Assembly: GCA_964390945.1 (NCBI GenBank)
Contig: CAYMIV010000001.1
Coordinates: 1-64,000 of the forward strand
Length of the DNA: 64,000 bases
From: Damh-18 sp964390945
Lineage (GTDB): Bacteria; Patescibacteriota; Minisyncoccia; Phycocordibacterales; UBA918
Direction: 5' to 3'
Positions 23,810-32,501 of this stretch are shown piece after piece. Below the pieces are notes generated by a model. The model was not told where the DNA came from, did no database searches, and saw nothing but the letters and a program-made list of their open reading frames with translations. Both the position numbers and the translations under genes were made by a program. Every line of letters starts with the position of its first letter. The first letter of the stretch is position 1.

Positions 23810-25630
23810 TTACCGCGTGAAAACATTTCGCACGAGCGACAACTCCCAATCGATGATGATTCGCATGAGATTCCGCCCAATTCCCTGACCGCGCAAGTCA
23901 CTCCGCCGTGAGAACGAAATCTCGTATGCCCCACCCGCTTCGTCGGTGAGAAATGCGTGCACAATGCCCACTATTTCACCCTTGAGTTCCATGATGAATG
24001 CGGCATGCGAATGATAATCAAGCGTTTCGTGGTACAGACGAGTAAGTCGTTTCTCCGAGATCAAACTCTCGACGTGAAGCGTACCCATGTAACGCGTGCG
24101 TCTGTCGGCATCTGATAGTTGCGAAATGTACGACCTGATTTCGGGTATGTCACCCATTGTTGCGGGACGCAACACAGCAGACTGTCCGTTCTTTAGCGTG
24201 ATGAGTCGGGCGGGAATGACACCAACACCCTGCATCGAAGGTAGCGTTCGGGCTTCTTTTGCAAGCGTCGTTCGCCAGTCGGGATGAGCGATTCGAATCA
24301 TTGCTTCTGCTCGTTCAGGGTCATGGAGCTCTCGAAGGTCTGCAATACCGTGCTCGGTTATGACAACAACCGGCAAATCGGCACCGATGGTATGGTGTGC
24401 GCCTTCGGAGTGCGTGGTTACGATTTTTGGCTCGAGCGAACCATCCCTGAAGCGCGCCACTGACGGGAGGGCGATGATCGCGATACCGCCCGGGGCGTTT
24501 GATGCTCCGTATGCGAAATCGAACTGACCACCCACATCGGAGTAATACTGTTTTCGAATTGTTGCTGCGGCAACCTCTCCTGTGAGACTTACCGCAATAG
24601 CACTGTTGATGCTTGCCATGCTCCGATTGTGCCGAATGATTGATGGGTCGTTTACAATTTCTTGCGGAAGCACTGCAAAACACGGATTTTCATGCATTGT
24701 TTCATACAGTTCCTTGGTTCCAAGAATTATCCCCGTGACAATTCGTTCACGAATGGTAAGACCGTACTTTTGTCTGATGAGATTGTTCTTATAAAGAAGC
24801 AGGGTGCCATCAGAGATTACCTCAGACCAAATCGCGCGGACTGACACATTTCTTCTTGCAAGTTCGTACAAAATTGCGTTTGGAATTTTGCCGATACCGA
24901 GTTGAAGAGTGTGCGGGAGTGCGTGTCTATCATGTCTTCCGCGTCCGAGCATCTTCAGTACGTTTGCGGCTATTGCCCCCATCACATCGTTGTCAGTCTC
25001 GTTTCCGGACTTCATGGGATGCTCAATGAGCGATTCATCAATTTGTGCAATGAAATCAAAATCACGAAGATTCATAGCACAACCCGTTTGAAACACCCTT
25101 CCCGATATTGAGTCAAAAACCGGTTGGATATTCCAACGCGGCATACGCTTGTTCACAATTGCGACTTTCACACGTGCGTTTTGAAGCGCTCCGATGTCGA
25201 TACCGGCATTAGGACCGAGTGTGACTCTTCCGAGAAAATCAGGTTCTGAAACATGTGCAAATGCAACATCTGGTCTCCACCGCCCTTGAAATAGTCGCGG
25301 AACGTTCGAAAGATTAGCGCGAATGTTCTGCGCAAGACCTTCGTTGATGAGTTTCCGCACGCCGGGACCTATGAATGGTGTGACAATACCGATTCCGCCG
25401 ACAACTGCTTTCTCCCACCCCGTTGAGGGACCGAGAGACAGCATTTGAAAGATATCTGAACCCTTAAGGTGTTTTGGTTCATCGAAAATCAATTCTTCAA
25501 GCTTGGATATGCCCCCTGCGTTTCCCGGAAGATAACACACCGGACGACGTTTGCCACTCCCAAATCTTTTGAGAGTGTGGCTTGCGAATGAAAAGGCATC
25601 TGAAACCGAAGCGATGCGACGTTCTCGCAT
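23810..25630 (-). CDS. Acetyl-CoA hydrolase/CoA-transferase fused to a GNAT acetyltransferase, frameshifted near the end
   Basis: From ATG 25630, with AAGGAG 7 nt upstream, the first ~450 residues match the acetyl-CoA hydrolase/4-hydroxybutyrate CoA-transferase family. The putative catalytic Glu is in AIWSEVISDGTLLL (about 269), and the C-terminal CoA-transferase part shows GGQFDFAYGASNAPGG and VVITEHGIADLR. Residues from ~485 start a GNAT domain (AVLRPATMGDIPEIR) with its acetyl-CoA loop RGQGIGRN. The ORF then ends early with NVFTR. The missing GNAT C terminus is found in another frame down to 23670, so a single-base indel near 23845-23860 is likely. Such fusions are known as protein-acetylating or acyl-CoA enzymes. 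Confidence 0.85.
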   Translation of the reverse strand: MRERRIASVSDAFSFASHTLKRFGSGKRRPVCYLPGNAGGISKLEELIFDEPKHLKGSDIFQMLSLGPSTGWEKAVVGGIGIVTPFIGPGVRKLINEGLAQNIRANLSNVPRLFQGRWRPDVAFAHVSEPDFLGRVTLGPNAGIDIGALQNARVKVAIVNKRMPRWNIQPVFDSISGRVFQTGCAMNLRDFDFIAQIDESLIEHPMKSGNETDNDVMGAIAANVLKMLGRGRHDRHALPHTLQLGIGKIPNAILYELARRNVSVRAIWSEVISDGTLLLYKNNLIRQKYGLTIRERIVTGIILGTKELYETMHENPCFAVLPQEIVNDPSIIRHNRSMASINSAIAVSLTGEVAAATIRKQYYSDVGGQFDFAYGASNAPGGIAIIALPSVARFRDGSLEPKIVTTHSEGAHHTIGADLPVVVITEHGIADLRELHDPERAEAMIRIAHPDWRTTLAKEARTLPSMQGVGVIPARLITLKNGQSAVLRPATMGDIPEIRSYISQLSDADRRTRYMGTLHVESLISEKRLTRLYHETLDYHSHAAFIMELKGEIVGIVHAFLTDEAGGAYEISFSRRSDLRGQGIGRNLMRIIIDWELSLVRNVFTR

Positions 25631-25664
25631 GATATTTCTCCTTGTCGTTTCAAATAACATCAAA

Positions 25665-25706
25665 TATCGTATCTCTACGATAATGTCCTGTGGAATAAAA
25701 CCACAG
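25665..25706. promoter_or_regulatory. Two perfect inverted repeats in a divergent promoter region
   Basis: TATCGTA-TCTC-TACGATA (25665-25682) and CTGTGG-N7-CCACAG (25688-25706) lie side by side between the CoA-transferase gene and the divergent RND efflux genes. Both are symmetrical and lack T-runs, so they look more like operators than terminators. Which gene they control is not known. Confidence 0.4.
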
Positions 25707-25827
25707 AAATATATACGTAGCAACAACACCAAAAACAGTGCTTTTAAAATTTATTTTGAATCGTGATGGACAAGTACGGAATTATGTTGTACTATCAACC
25801 AGTTAGAACTTATTCAATATTGAGTGT

Positions 25828-27336
25828 ATGTTAGACCGTCTCTATGACTGGTATGGGAAACGTGTTGTCCGCGGTGCAGTTATTGCGCTCGTTTTGCTCA
25901 TTATAGTGGGTATTTTTGTGCACATAGGCACACCTGATGATTCTGCCCTCATGGAATCCGAAAAGAAAATACCCGTCGTAAATCTTCAACGTGTAGGTAA
26001 TTTTGTTTCACAAAGTTCATTTTCAGTCGTAGGAACAGTGAGTGCCGTTTCTGAAGCAAAACTCCAGACTGAAACATCGGGAATGGTGACTGAGGTTAAG
26101 GTGACTCCCGGTGATGTTGTGACCGCAGGAACCGTGCTCGCCTCAATTGAGAACAGTGCGGAACGCGCACAACTACTCCAGGCGGAGGGCGCATACGAAG
26201 CGGCTCGCGCTGCGTCTGAACAAAGCACCGTTACCCTCGATGAGGCAAGGATTGGTATACGCAATACGTATCGCGACACCCTTGTTGTTGCTGAGAATAC
26301 GGTACGGAACCTCATCGATGATTTTTATTCCAATCCTGGGTTGACCACGAGCGGTTTTAAGCTTGGCGGCACCGGACGTGCCGATGAATTCAATGCGCGG
26401 CGTTTTGAAATCGAGATTTTTCTCGACACGTGGTCCAAACAAGTTTCAGATGAGTTTGCAAACGTATCAGAAGAAACAATGCTTCAAGAAGCAGAAAATA
26501 CACTCACGAAAATCAGCAGTCTTGCGGCTGACATCGCTGTTGTCTTGAACGACGATGATTCAATAGACAATTTCACAGATGATGAAGTAGCAGTATACAT
26601 TGCAAATATTAACGGTGCTCGCACGTCGCTCGGAGGCGCCCTCGCATCTCTTTCAGGAGCACGAAGCGGATACGAGCAATCGCGCATCGCCGGGGGTAAC
26701 GGCGCATCGCTTGCAAGCGCGCAACTAAAATCTGCGTTCGGTGCACTTCGTGCAGCACAGTCGAGATATGAAAAAACGCTTATCCGAACACCGATAGGTG
26801 GCGTAGTGAATACCCTCTATCTGAAAAAAGGCGAGTACGTCGGTATGAACGTACCGGCGGCAATCGTTGCCAATAACGGTTCACTTGAGATTAAGACAGC
26901 GCTCGGTGAAAAAGATTTTGCGGGCGTCTTCGTTGGCGACATGGTGAGCATCGACAATATCGTCAAAGGCACCGTAACAAGTGTTGCGCCTGCGATAGAT
27001 CCAATTACAGGAAAAAGTGAGGTCAAAATAGCAGTCGAAAAACAAGATGCCCTCAAAAACGGGAGCACCGTTTCAATCACTTTCACCCGCGCAACACGCG
27101 AGGAGAATGACAACGCACCGATTATTGTACCCCTCCGCTCGCTCAAGATGCTTGCCTCAGGTTCGGTTGCGTTCGGTGTAAACGAGGAGAGTAAGCTCAT
27201 TTCATATCCTGTAACACTCGGAAGCGTAACAGGTGATTCGGTTATTATCACCGAGGGTCTTACGAAAGATGCGCTCATTGTAACCGACGCACGGGGACTC
27301 AAAGAGGGCGATACCGTTTCAGTCATCAAAGATTAA
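25828..27336 (+). CDS. RND efflux periplasmic adaptor (HlyD/AcrA-type membrane fusion protein)
   Basis: A 502-residue membrane fusion protein with an N-terminal membrane anchor (about 16-34). The first half of the lipoyl domain is VVGTVSAVSEAKLQTETSGMV...VTAGTVLASIENSAE. A long helical hairpin spans about 110-310, the second half-lipoyl segment is YEKTLIRTPIGGVVNTLYLKKGEYV, and beta-barrel and membrane-proximal domains end the protein. The hairpin is longer than in AcrA. It starts 1 bp before the permease gene, so the two form one transport unit. CAATAT lies 7 nt before the ATG. Confidence 0.93.
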   Translation: MLDRLYDWYGKRVVRGAVIALVLLIIVGIFVHIGTPDDSALMESEKKIPVVNLQRVGNFVSQSSFSVVGTVSAVSEAKLQTETSGMVTEVKVTPGDVVTAGTVLASIENSAERAQLLQAEGAYEAARAASEQSTVTLDEARIGIRNTYRDTLVVAENTVRNLIDDFYSNPGLTTSGFKLGGTGRADEFNARRFEIEIFLDTWSKQVSDEFANVSEETMLQEAENTLTKISSLAADIAVVLNDDDSIDNFTDDEVAVYIANINGARTSLGGALASLSGARSGYEQSRIAGGNGASLASAQLKSAFGALRAAQSRYEKTLIRTPIGGVVNTLYLKKGEYVGMNVPAAIVANNGSLEIKTALGEKDFAGVFVGDMVSIDNIVKGTVTSVAPAIDPITGKSEVKIAVEKQDALKNGSTVSITFTRATREENDNAPIIVPLRSLKMLASGSVAFGVNEESKLISYPVTLGSVTGDSVIITEGLTKDALIVTDARGLKEGDTVSVIKD

Positions 27337-27337
27337 T

Positions 27338-30300
27338 ATGCACTCATTCTGGTTTTTCTTTCTTCACAAGCGTGAATTCAGCATGCTCCTCATGGCTGCT
27401 CTTATTGCAACCGGCGTATACTCGGCAACAGCAATTCCGAAAGAATCTGCTCCTGAAGTTATAGTTCCAATAGGTATCGTTTCGACCATTTACCCTGGCG
27501 CATCGGCAGTCGATATCGAGGAACTCATCACGAACAAGCTCGAACGTGAGATAGCGAATGTCGATGACCTCGATACGCTAACGTCGACATCACGCGACGG
27601 TGCCTCCGTCGTCGTCGCGGAATTTGACGCGAGCGCCGACATCGACAAGTCAATTCAAAATTTAAAAGATGCTGTCGATAACGTGAAAGGTGAACTTCCG
27701 GATGATGCAACTGACCCGAGTGTAACAAAAGTTAACTTTCAAAATCAGCCCATCGTCGTCTTGTCCATATCAGCTGAGCTTCCCCCTGTCGAATTTACCG
27801 AACTCGCGGAGACACTTGCGGAGGAGTTTGAAAATGTTTCAGGCGTATCGGATGTCATCATAGAAGGGGTACGGTCTCATCAGGTGCAGGTTGTCGTTCG
27901 TGAATCACTTCTCTCTACGTATGGAATCTCTCTTTCGGATGTTACCCGCGCAATTTCAGGCGCAAACCTCACTCTCCCCGTCGGTACGGTGGTAACCGAA
28001 GGTGTTGAGTACGCGGTACGCTACGAAGGCAAGATTGATGAGGTTGAAGACATCGAAAACATTCCCGTAGCAACGCGTGGCGGTGTACCCGTGTACCTTC
28101 GTGACATGGCAACTGTGGTAAGTGGAGTCGAGCGACAGACGAGCATCTCACGCGTCTCCGTGAATGGCTCACCGGCTGAATCAGCGTTCAACCTTTCCAT
28201 ATTCAAGCGTGCAGGAGTTGATGTAACCGATATGTCAAAGGCGGTTATCAAAAAACTCGATGAGATGCGTGCTGATGGCGGACTCCTCGCATCTTCGCAG
28301 GTACTCGTTGTCTACGACCAGGGAGAGTACGTGAGGAAAGACCTCAAGGATCTCGTTACGACCGGTGTTGAAACAGTTATTCTTGTTATTCTCTGTCTTC
28401 TCCTCACCATCGGGTGGAGAGAGTCACTCGTAGCAGCACTCTCAATACCACTCTCATTTGTCATTGCGTTCATCGGTCTCTATGCTTCAGGAAACACCAT
28501 CAATTTCATTTCACTTTTCTCTCTCATTCTCGCTGTTGGTATTCTCGTCGACTCCGGTATCGTCATTACCGAAGCGATTCACACGCGAATGCTGAAATAC
28601 AAGAACGCAGACGAAGCGGCGATGGCATCCATTCGTGAATACTCATGGCCCCTCATTGCCGGAACGATGACAACCGTTGCTGTTTTTGCGCCCCTCTTCT
28701 TTCTCTCCGGCATTGTCGGTGAATTCATCTCGTCGATTCCCTTCACCATTATTTTCGTTCTCATCGCATCCATTTTTGTAGCACTTGGCATGGTGCCACT
28801 CATCGCGGTATACCTCACGAAGCATTCGCACTCGAATAAATTTGAAGCGCTCCAGGAAGAGTACACGCACCGCGCGCAGGCTTGGTACCGCTCAAAACTT
28901 ATCGAATTTCTCGAGAACAGAAAAGCGCAGCGGTGGTTTATTGGGGCGCTCGCAGTCGGTTTCTTTGCGGTCTTCATTCTTCCCGTATCAGGGCTACTCA
29001 AAGTGATATTTTTCCCGCCGGAGGATGCAGAGTTCATCTTCATTGAACTTGAAACGCGACAAGGCACAACACTCGAAGAGACTGACATTGCTCTTCGCCG
29101 CGTTGAAGAGATGCTCTACGGCAACACGGACATCGCCTCGTTCTCGTCGACTGCGGGTGCGGGTTCATCATTTACGGGAGAAGGAAAATCAGGTACGAAA
29201 TTTGCGAACGTTACGGTGAAGCTCATCGACGCGGATCAACGGAAACTTTCAAGTGCTGAACTAAACGACAAGTTCCGTGAACAATTTGCAACGATTCATA
29301 ACGTTGATGTAAGAGTTCGCGAGCAGCAGAATGGCCCTCCGACAGGCGCTCCCGTAACGATTAAATTCATTGGCGACAACCTGCAAGAACTTGGTATTGC
29401 CGTTGAAAATGCAGGTCGTGTACTTGACTCAATCAGCGGTACTCGGGATGTAACACTGAGCACAAAGAGTAATGCGACCGAAATTATCCTCGAAGTTGAT
29501 ACCGACCGCGCAAACACGCTCGGCGTCCAGCCGGCTGTGATAGCCGAGGTATTGCGTTCTGCCGTCTATGGAATTAAAGTCACGACGATTACACGCGACG
29601 GCGATGACCTCGATATCATTGCGAAACTTGAAGTTGACCCGAATGAAACTGACCTTGCCGCTACACCAAAAGTTACGCTTGACACGCTCCGCAACCTAAC
29701 CGTTCCGTCATTTACCGGGAAGGACGTACTCCTCGGGTCGGTCGTACGTGAACGACTCGCACCCGCAAACTCACTCATTGCACACGAAGACCAAGAGAGA
29801 ATAGAAACCGTTACCGCGTATACTGAGAGTGGTGTTACAGCTGCTGAAATCGTGTCCGAATTTAAGAACCGCGAGAGTGAGCTCAATCTTCCCTCATCGG
29901 TTCGCATTTCGTACGGCGGAGAAACTGAGGATATCAATAAATCCTTTACTGAAATGGGGCTCGCATTCATTGCGGGGTTAGTTTTAATGCTCGCCATACT
30001 CGTGCTCTCATTCAATTCGATTCGGTACTCTATTTATCTTCTCCTTGCGGTTCCACTCTCACTCATCGGTGTGTTTGCGGGACTCACGCTCACCGGTCAA
30101 GCTCTTTCGTTTACTTCACTTCTCGGCGTTATTGCACTCTCGGGCGTCATCATCAATCATGCAATTATCCTTATGGATTCGATGATTCATTACCGCAACA
30201 GGATGCAACCGAGCGACCTGCTCATTGAAGTTGTTGCTGATGCTTCAGTTTCCCGATTCCGACCGATTTTCCTCACGACGATAACGACCGTCGTTGGTAT

Positions 30301-30454
30301 GATTCCGCTCTCAACCATCTCAGACTTTTGGAGCCCGCTCGCCTTCGCCATCATGTTCGGACTTACGTTCGCGATGCTTCTCACACTCGTGCTTGTTCCG
30401 ACGCTCTTCTACCGAAATGAGAAGCGCAGAGTTGAAAAAACAACTACCTCATAA
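27338..30454 (+). CDS. RND-family efflux permease (AcrB/MdtB-like)
   Basis: A 1038-residue inner-membrane permease with the two-fold RND plan: one membrane helix, a large extracytoplasmic loop, five helices, then the same again. The transmembrane helix 4 motif reads GILVDSGIVITEAIHTR (about 401-417), so one of the two Asp residues of the AcrB proton relay is Ser here. Helix 10 reads GVIALSGVIINHAIILMD, with Asn/His where AcrB has Lys; related RND subfamilies have NN there. Proton-driven export of drugs, lipids or other amphiphiles is inferred. It is co-transcribed with the adaptor and followed by a terminator. Confidence 0.94.
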   Translation: MHSFWFFFLHKREFSMLLMAALIATGVYSATAIPKESAPEVIVPIGIVSTIYPGASAVDIEELITNKLEREIANVDDLDTLTSTSRDGASVVVAEFDASADIDKSIQNLKDAVDNVKGELPDDATDPSVTKVNFQNQPIVVLSISAELPPVEFTELAETLAEEFENVSGVSDVIIEGVRSHQVQVVVRESLLSTYGISLSDVTRAISGANLTLPVGTVVTEGVEYAVRYEGKIDEVEDIENIPVATRGGVPVYLRDMATVVSGVERQTSISRVSVNGSPAESAFNLSIFKRAGVDVTDMSKAVIKKLDEMRADGGLLASSQVLVVYDQGEYVRKDLKDLVTTGVETVILVILCLLLTIGWRESLVAALSIPLSFVIAFIGLYASGNTINFISLFSLILAVGILVDSGIVITEAIHTRMLKYKNADEAAMASIREYSWPLIAGTMTTVAVFAPLFFLSGIVGEFISSIPFTIIFVLIASIFVALGMVPLIAVYLTKHSHSNKFEALQEEYTHRAQAWYRSKLIEFLENRKAQRWFIGALAVGFFAVFILPVSGLLKVIFFPPEDAEFIFIELETRQGTTLEETDIALRRVEEMLYGNTDIASFSSTAGAGSSFTGEGKSGTKFANVTVKLIDADQRKLSSAELNDKFREQFATIHNVDVRVREQQNGPPTGAPVTIKFIGDNLQELGIAVENAGRVLDSISGTRDVTLSTKSNATEIILEVDTDRANTLGVQPAVIAEVLRSAVYGIKVTTITRDGDDLDIIAKLEVDPNETDLAATPKVTLDTLRNLTVPSFTGKDVLLGSVVRERLAPANSLIAHEDQERIETVTAYTESGVTAAEIVSEFKNRESELNLPSSVRISYGGETEDINKSFTEMGLAFIAGLVLMLAILVLSFNSIRYSIYLLLAVPLSLIGVFAGLTLTGQALSFTSLLGVIALSGVIINHAIILMDSMIHYRNRMQPSDLLIEVVADASVSRFRPIFLTTITTVVGMIPLSTISDFWSPLAFAIMFGLTFAMLLTLVLVPTLFYRNEKRRVEKTTTS

Positions 30455-30480
30455 ACAAGACCGCTTTCTGCAGTACCTCA

Positions 30481-30510
30481 AAAGAAAAGCGACCTAGGGC
30501 CGCTTTTCTT
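30481..30510 (+). terminator. Terminator of the RND efflux operon
   Basis: GAAAAGCG...CGCTTTTC hairpin (stem parts at about 30484 and 30501), with TTCTTCTT after it, 26 bp past the permease stop. It resembles the hairpin at 30681-30703 beside tRNA-Pro. Confidence 0.7.
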
Positions 30511-30517
30511 CTTGTCT

Positions 30518-30535
30518 TGTCGGGCTGCCGGGAAT
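30518..30535. repeat. 18-bp copy of the 3' end of tRNA-Pro
   Basis: TGTCGGGCTGCCGGGAAT is identical to 30709-30726, which is the 3' end of the minus-strand tRNA-Pro gene plus 2 bp. Both copies are preceded by a similar CGCTTTTC hairpin, so a segment of about 190 bp appears to have been duplicated, with the rest of the first tRNA lost. Confidence 0.7.
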
Positions 30536-30680
30536 GTCCTGACGGTTTGTAATTCACTGCGTTCATAACGACCGCGGGACACGGCTCGCGGTGCTGTCTT
30601 CGTGTTGTCGACAGCACATCGCTCCGCCGTTCGATTCCGGACGGAAGCAAAACTTTTTGCTTCCTACAGCCTTCCACAAG
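30536..30680. other. Gene-free segment with hairpins between the tRNA-Pro 3'-end copies
   Basis: No supported gene. It contains GTGCTGTC...GACAGCAC (about 30590-30616) and GGAAGCAAAA-CT-TTTTGCTTCC (about 30642-30664) inverted repeats. No integrase or transposase is encoded. Confidence 0.4.
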
Positions 30681-30706
30681 AAAAGCGGCACATGGCCGCT
30701 TTTCTA
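30681..30706 (-). terminator. Terminator of tRNA-Pro
   Basis: AAAAGCGGC-CATGT-GCCGCTTTT followed by CTT on the minus strand, directly downstream of the tRNA. Being symmetrical, it can act in both directions. Confidence 0.75.
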
Positions 30707-30710
30707 TGTG

Positions 30711-30781
30711 TCGGGCTGCCGGGAATCGAACCCGGTCTACATCCACCCCATGGACGCGTACTACCGGTATACTACAGCCCG
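30711..30781 (-). tRNA. tRNA-Pro (anticodon GGG)
   Basis: A 71-nt cloverleaf with a perfect acceptor stem CGGGCTG/CAGCCCG; C1-G72 is typical of bacterial tRNA-Pro. The D arm is GTAT-ACCGGTA-GTAC, the anticodon loop ATGGGGT with GGG at 34-36, and the T arm CCGGG-TTCGATT-CCCGG. The discriminator is A and CCA is not encoded. Its first 9 nt recur nearby as short copies at about 30848, 31003 and 31091. Confidence 0.93.
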
Positions 30782-30847
30782 AATGAGGAACAATATATCA
30801 TGCTTGAATGTATATTAGTTCCGAATGACAGGCTGAAAACTTCTGTT

Positions 30848-30902
30848 TACAGCCCGCCGACACGAGTGTCGTAGTGTAGCAAAGTATCGACTTTATTACA
30901 CT
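30848..30902. repeat. 55-bp direct repeat, left of the scaffold gap
   Basis: The 55 bp ending at the first N are identical to the 55 bp that begin right after the last N (31003-31057). The sequence starts with TACAGCCCG, the complement of the tRNA-Pro 5' end, and contains the small palindrome CGACACGAGTGTCG. Confidence 0.95.
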
Positions 30903-31002
30903 NNNNNNNNNNNNNNNNNNNNNNNNNNNNNNNNNNNNNNNNNNNNNNNNNNNNNNNNNNNNNNNNNNNNNNNNNNNNNNNNNNNNNNNNNNNNNNNNNN
31001 NN
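30903..31002. other. Assembly gap of 100 N
   Basis: One hundred unknown bases, a default scaffold gap size. The identical 55-bp flanks suggest the two contigs overlap and the gap may be artificial, or that a tandem repeat was collapsed. Confidence 0.99.
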
Positions 31003-31057
31003 TACAGCCCGCCGACACGAGTGTCGTAGTGTAGCAAAGTATCGACTTTATTACACT
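31003..31057. repeat. 55-bp direct repeat, right of the scaffold gap
   Basis: Exact copy of 30848-30902. From here to 31175 no gene is supported. A further TACAGCCCG occurs at about 31091. Confidence 0.95.
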
Positions 31058-31175
31058 ATGACCGAGTGAGGCGGAAATGTATGTGTTGTACATACAGCCC
31101 GACAACGCTTTGTATGGCGCACAGTTTAACGGAAAATGATGATTTTTACCAGGAGAAACTTAGTCGATTACGAGA

Positions 31176-31478
31176 CTACGTAATCCTCAATGCATCGATT
31201 TTTTTTGCGAGCTCAAAATCAGCATTTGTAAGACCTTTTGCATCGTCGGTTGTAAGTGTTACTTTTACCGTACCGTAGGAGAGTTCAATGACCGGGTGGT
31301 GGTTCATTACTTCAGCATGGACGGTTATTTTTGCGGCAAATGCGAGACCGGTGATAAACGAGGGGAATGAAAACGATTTCGTGAGTATTGTTCCCTTTTT
31401 TTGCAAATCCCAATCAGAAATTGCTTTGAGTTTTTTCTCAATATCTTTTATGGGAAGCGGTTTTTTTAAACGTGCCAT
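31176..31478 (-). CDS. 4a-hydroxytetrahydrobiopterin dehydratase (PCD/DCoH family)
   Basis: A 100-residue protein from the start at 31478 (MARLKKPLPIKDIEKKL). The active-site signature is EVMNHHPVIELSYGTVKVTLTTDDAKGLTNADFELAKKID, with His60, His61 and Pro62; the usual THD is TTD here. The enzyme dehydrates pterin carbinolamine, but in organisms without aromatic amino-acid hydroxylase the role is unclear. TGGTATTCT, an extended -10, ends 8 nt before this ATG and argues against the ATG at 31496. It follows ddl by 24 bp. Confidence 0.88.
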   Translation of the reverse strand: MARLKKPLPIKDIEKKLKAISDWDLQKKGTILTKSFSFPSFITGLAFAAKITVHAEVMNHHPVIELSYGTVKVTLTTDDAKGLTNADFELAKKIDALRIT

Positions 31479-31486
31479 ATGCAGTA

Positions 31487-31495
31487 AGAATACCA
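31487..31495 (-). promoter_or_regulatory. Extended -10 promoter for the pterin dehydratase
   Basis: TGGTATTCT on the minus strand, with the hexamer ending 8 nt before the ATG at 31478; leaderless transcript expected. Confidence 0.5.
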
Positions 31496-31502
31496 TTACT
31501 CA

Positions 31503-32477
31503 TTATTTTCGCTCCAATGCGTCTGTGAGTAGGTGCGAAATAAATGACTCATACGTGCTACCGACTGCTGCGAGCGCTCGTGGGAGTAACGATTCCTCAG
31601 TGAGTCCGGGAAGCGTATTGACTTCAAGAAAATAAACGCCGTCCCTATTTACTATGAAATCTGAGCGCGAATATTGAGATAGGTTGAGCGTACTGTGGAT
31701 GAGACGAGACGCCGATTCAATGTCATGCTTGGTGTGTATGTCGAAATTACCCGGACATATTTCTTGCGTCGCACCGTTGTATTTGACTTCGTTATTAAAA
31801 AATTCTGCTGATGCTGGCGGAATAATTTCAATCGGGGGTAGTGCGTAGAGCTCGGTATCACGAAATCGTTCAATGACTCCGCACGTTGCTTCTCTTCCTT
31901 GAATTCGGGCTTCAACAATAACCTCATCATATCGCGAGAGCGAATCTTCGAGAGCCTGGGGTAGAAGTGCAGGATTCTTAACCATCATAGTACCGACAGA
32001 CGATCCGGACGCAACCGGTTTTATTACGTACTGCGGACCAAATGTATCAGTAATTTTTTTTGCGAGTGCATGCACATCTTCGAATGAGTCACGACGAACT
32101 GTCACGTGGGGTGCCATGAGAATGCCGGTGTCTTGTAGCATTTTTTTTGTGAGCGCCTTGTGCATTGCAATGCTTGAGGGAAGGGCTTTGCTTCCCGTAT
32201 AAGGCACACCGAAGGTATCCATGAGTCTCTGAACGGTTCCGTCTTCCCCATACGAGCCGTGGAGAGCGTTAAAGACAATGTCTACGGTGGATAAAATTCT
32301 TTCGGGGTATTTTACAATACCACCAACTAGCCACTCGCCGTTTTTGGTAATGACAACATCTATTGGTTCGTATTGGTTTGTGTCGATGGCTCGAAGAACC
32401 GCCCCGCCGGTCATGAGTGAAACGTCATATTCATCACTCGGACCACCGCGAAGAACCGCGACTCTGGTTTTGGTCAT
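31503..32477 (-). CDS. ddl: D-alanine--D-alanine ligase
   Basis: ATP-grasp enzyme that makes the D-Ala-D-Ala end of peptidoglycan precursors. The 324-residue protein shows the N-terminal RVAVLRGGPSDEYDVSLMTG, the HGSYGEDGTVQ loop, the ATP-grasp lysines in YVIKPVASGSSVG, EARIQGREATCGVI, and the metal-binding end FLEVNTLPGLTEESLLPRA. TATAAT and TACTAT overlap just 3-6 nt before the ATG, so it may have its own leaderless transcript even though the UDP-sugar dehydrogenase gene ends only 24 bp upstream. Confidence 0.95.
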   Translation of the reverse strand: MTKTRVAVLRGGPSDEYDVSLMTGGAVLRAIDTNQYEPIDVVITKNGEWLVGGIVKYPERILSTVDIVFNALHGSYGEDGTVQRLMDTFGVPYTGSKALPSSIAMHKALTKKMLQDTGILMAPHVTVRRDSFEDVHALAKKITDTFGPQYVIKPVASGSSVGTMMVKNPALLPQALEDSLSRYDEVIVEARIQGREATCGVIERFRDTELYALPPIEIIPPASAEFFNNEVKYNGATQEICPGNFDIHTKHDIESASRLIHSTLNLSQYSRSDFIVNRDGVYFLEVNTLPGLTEESLLPRALAAVGSTYESFISHLLTDALERK

Positions 32478-32501
32478 ACAATTATAGTAGCACGATGCAT
32501 T

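Noticed and set aside
23713..23964. Separate small minus-strand gene at the end of the CoA-transferase gene
   Set aside because: Cys/Arg-rich translation without fold. The third frame gives a proper GNAT C terminus, so this is a shadow frame.
30518..30781. Integrated element bounded by attachment sites at tRNA-Pro
   Set aside because: The direct repeat is only 191 bp from the tRNA and there is no integrase or cargo gene between the copies.
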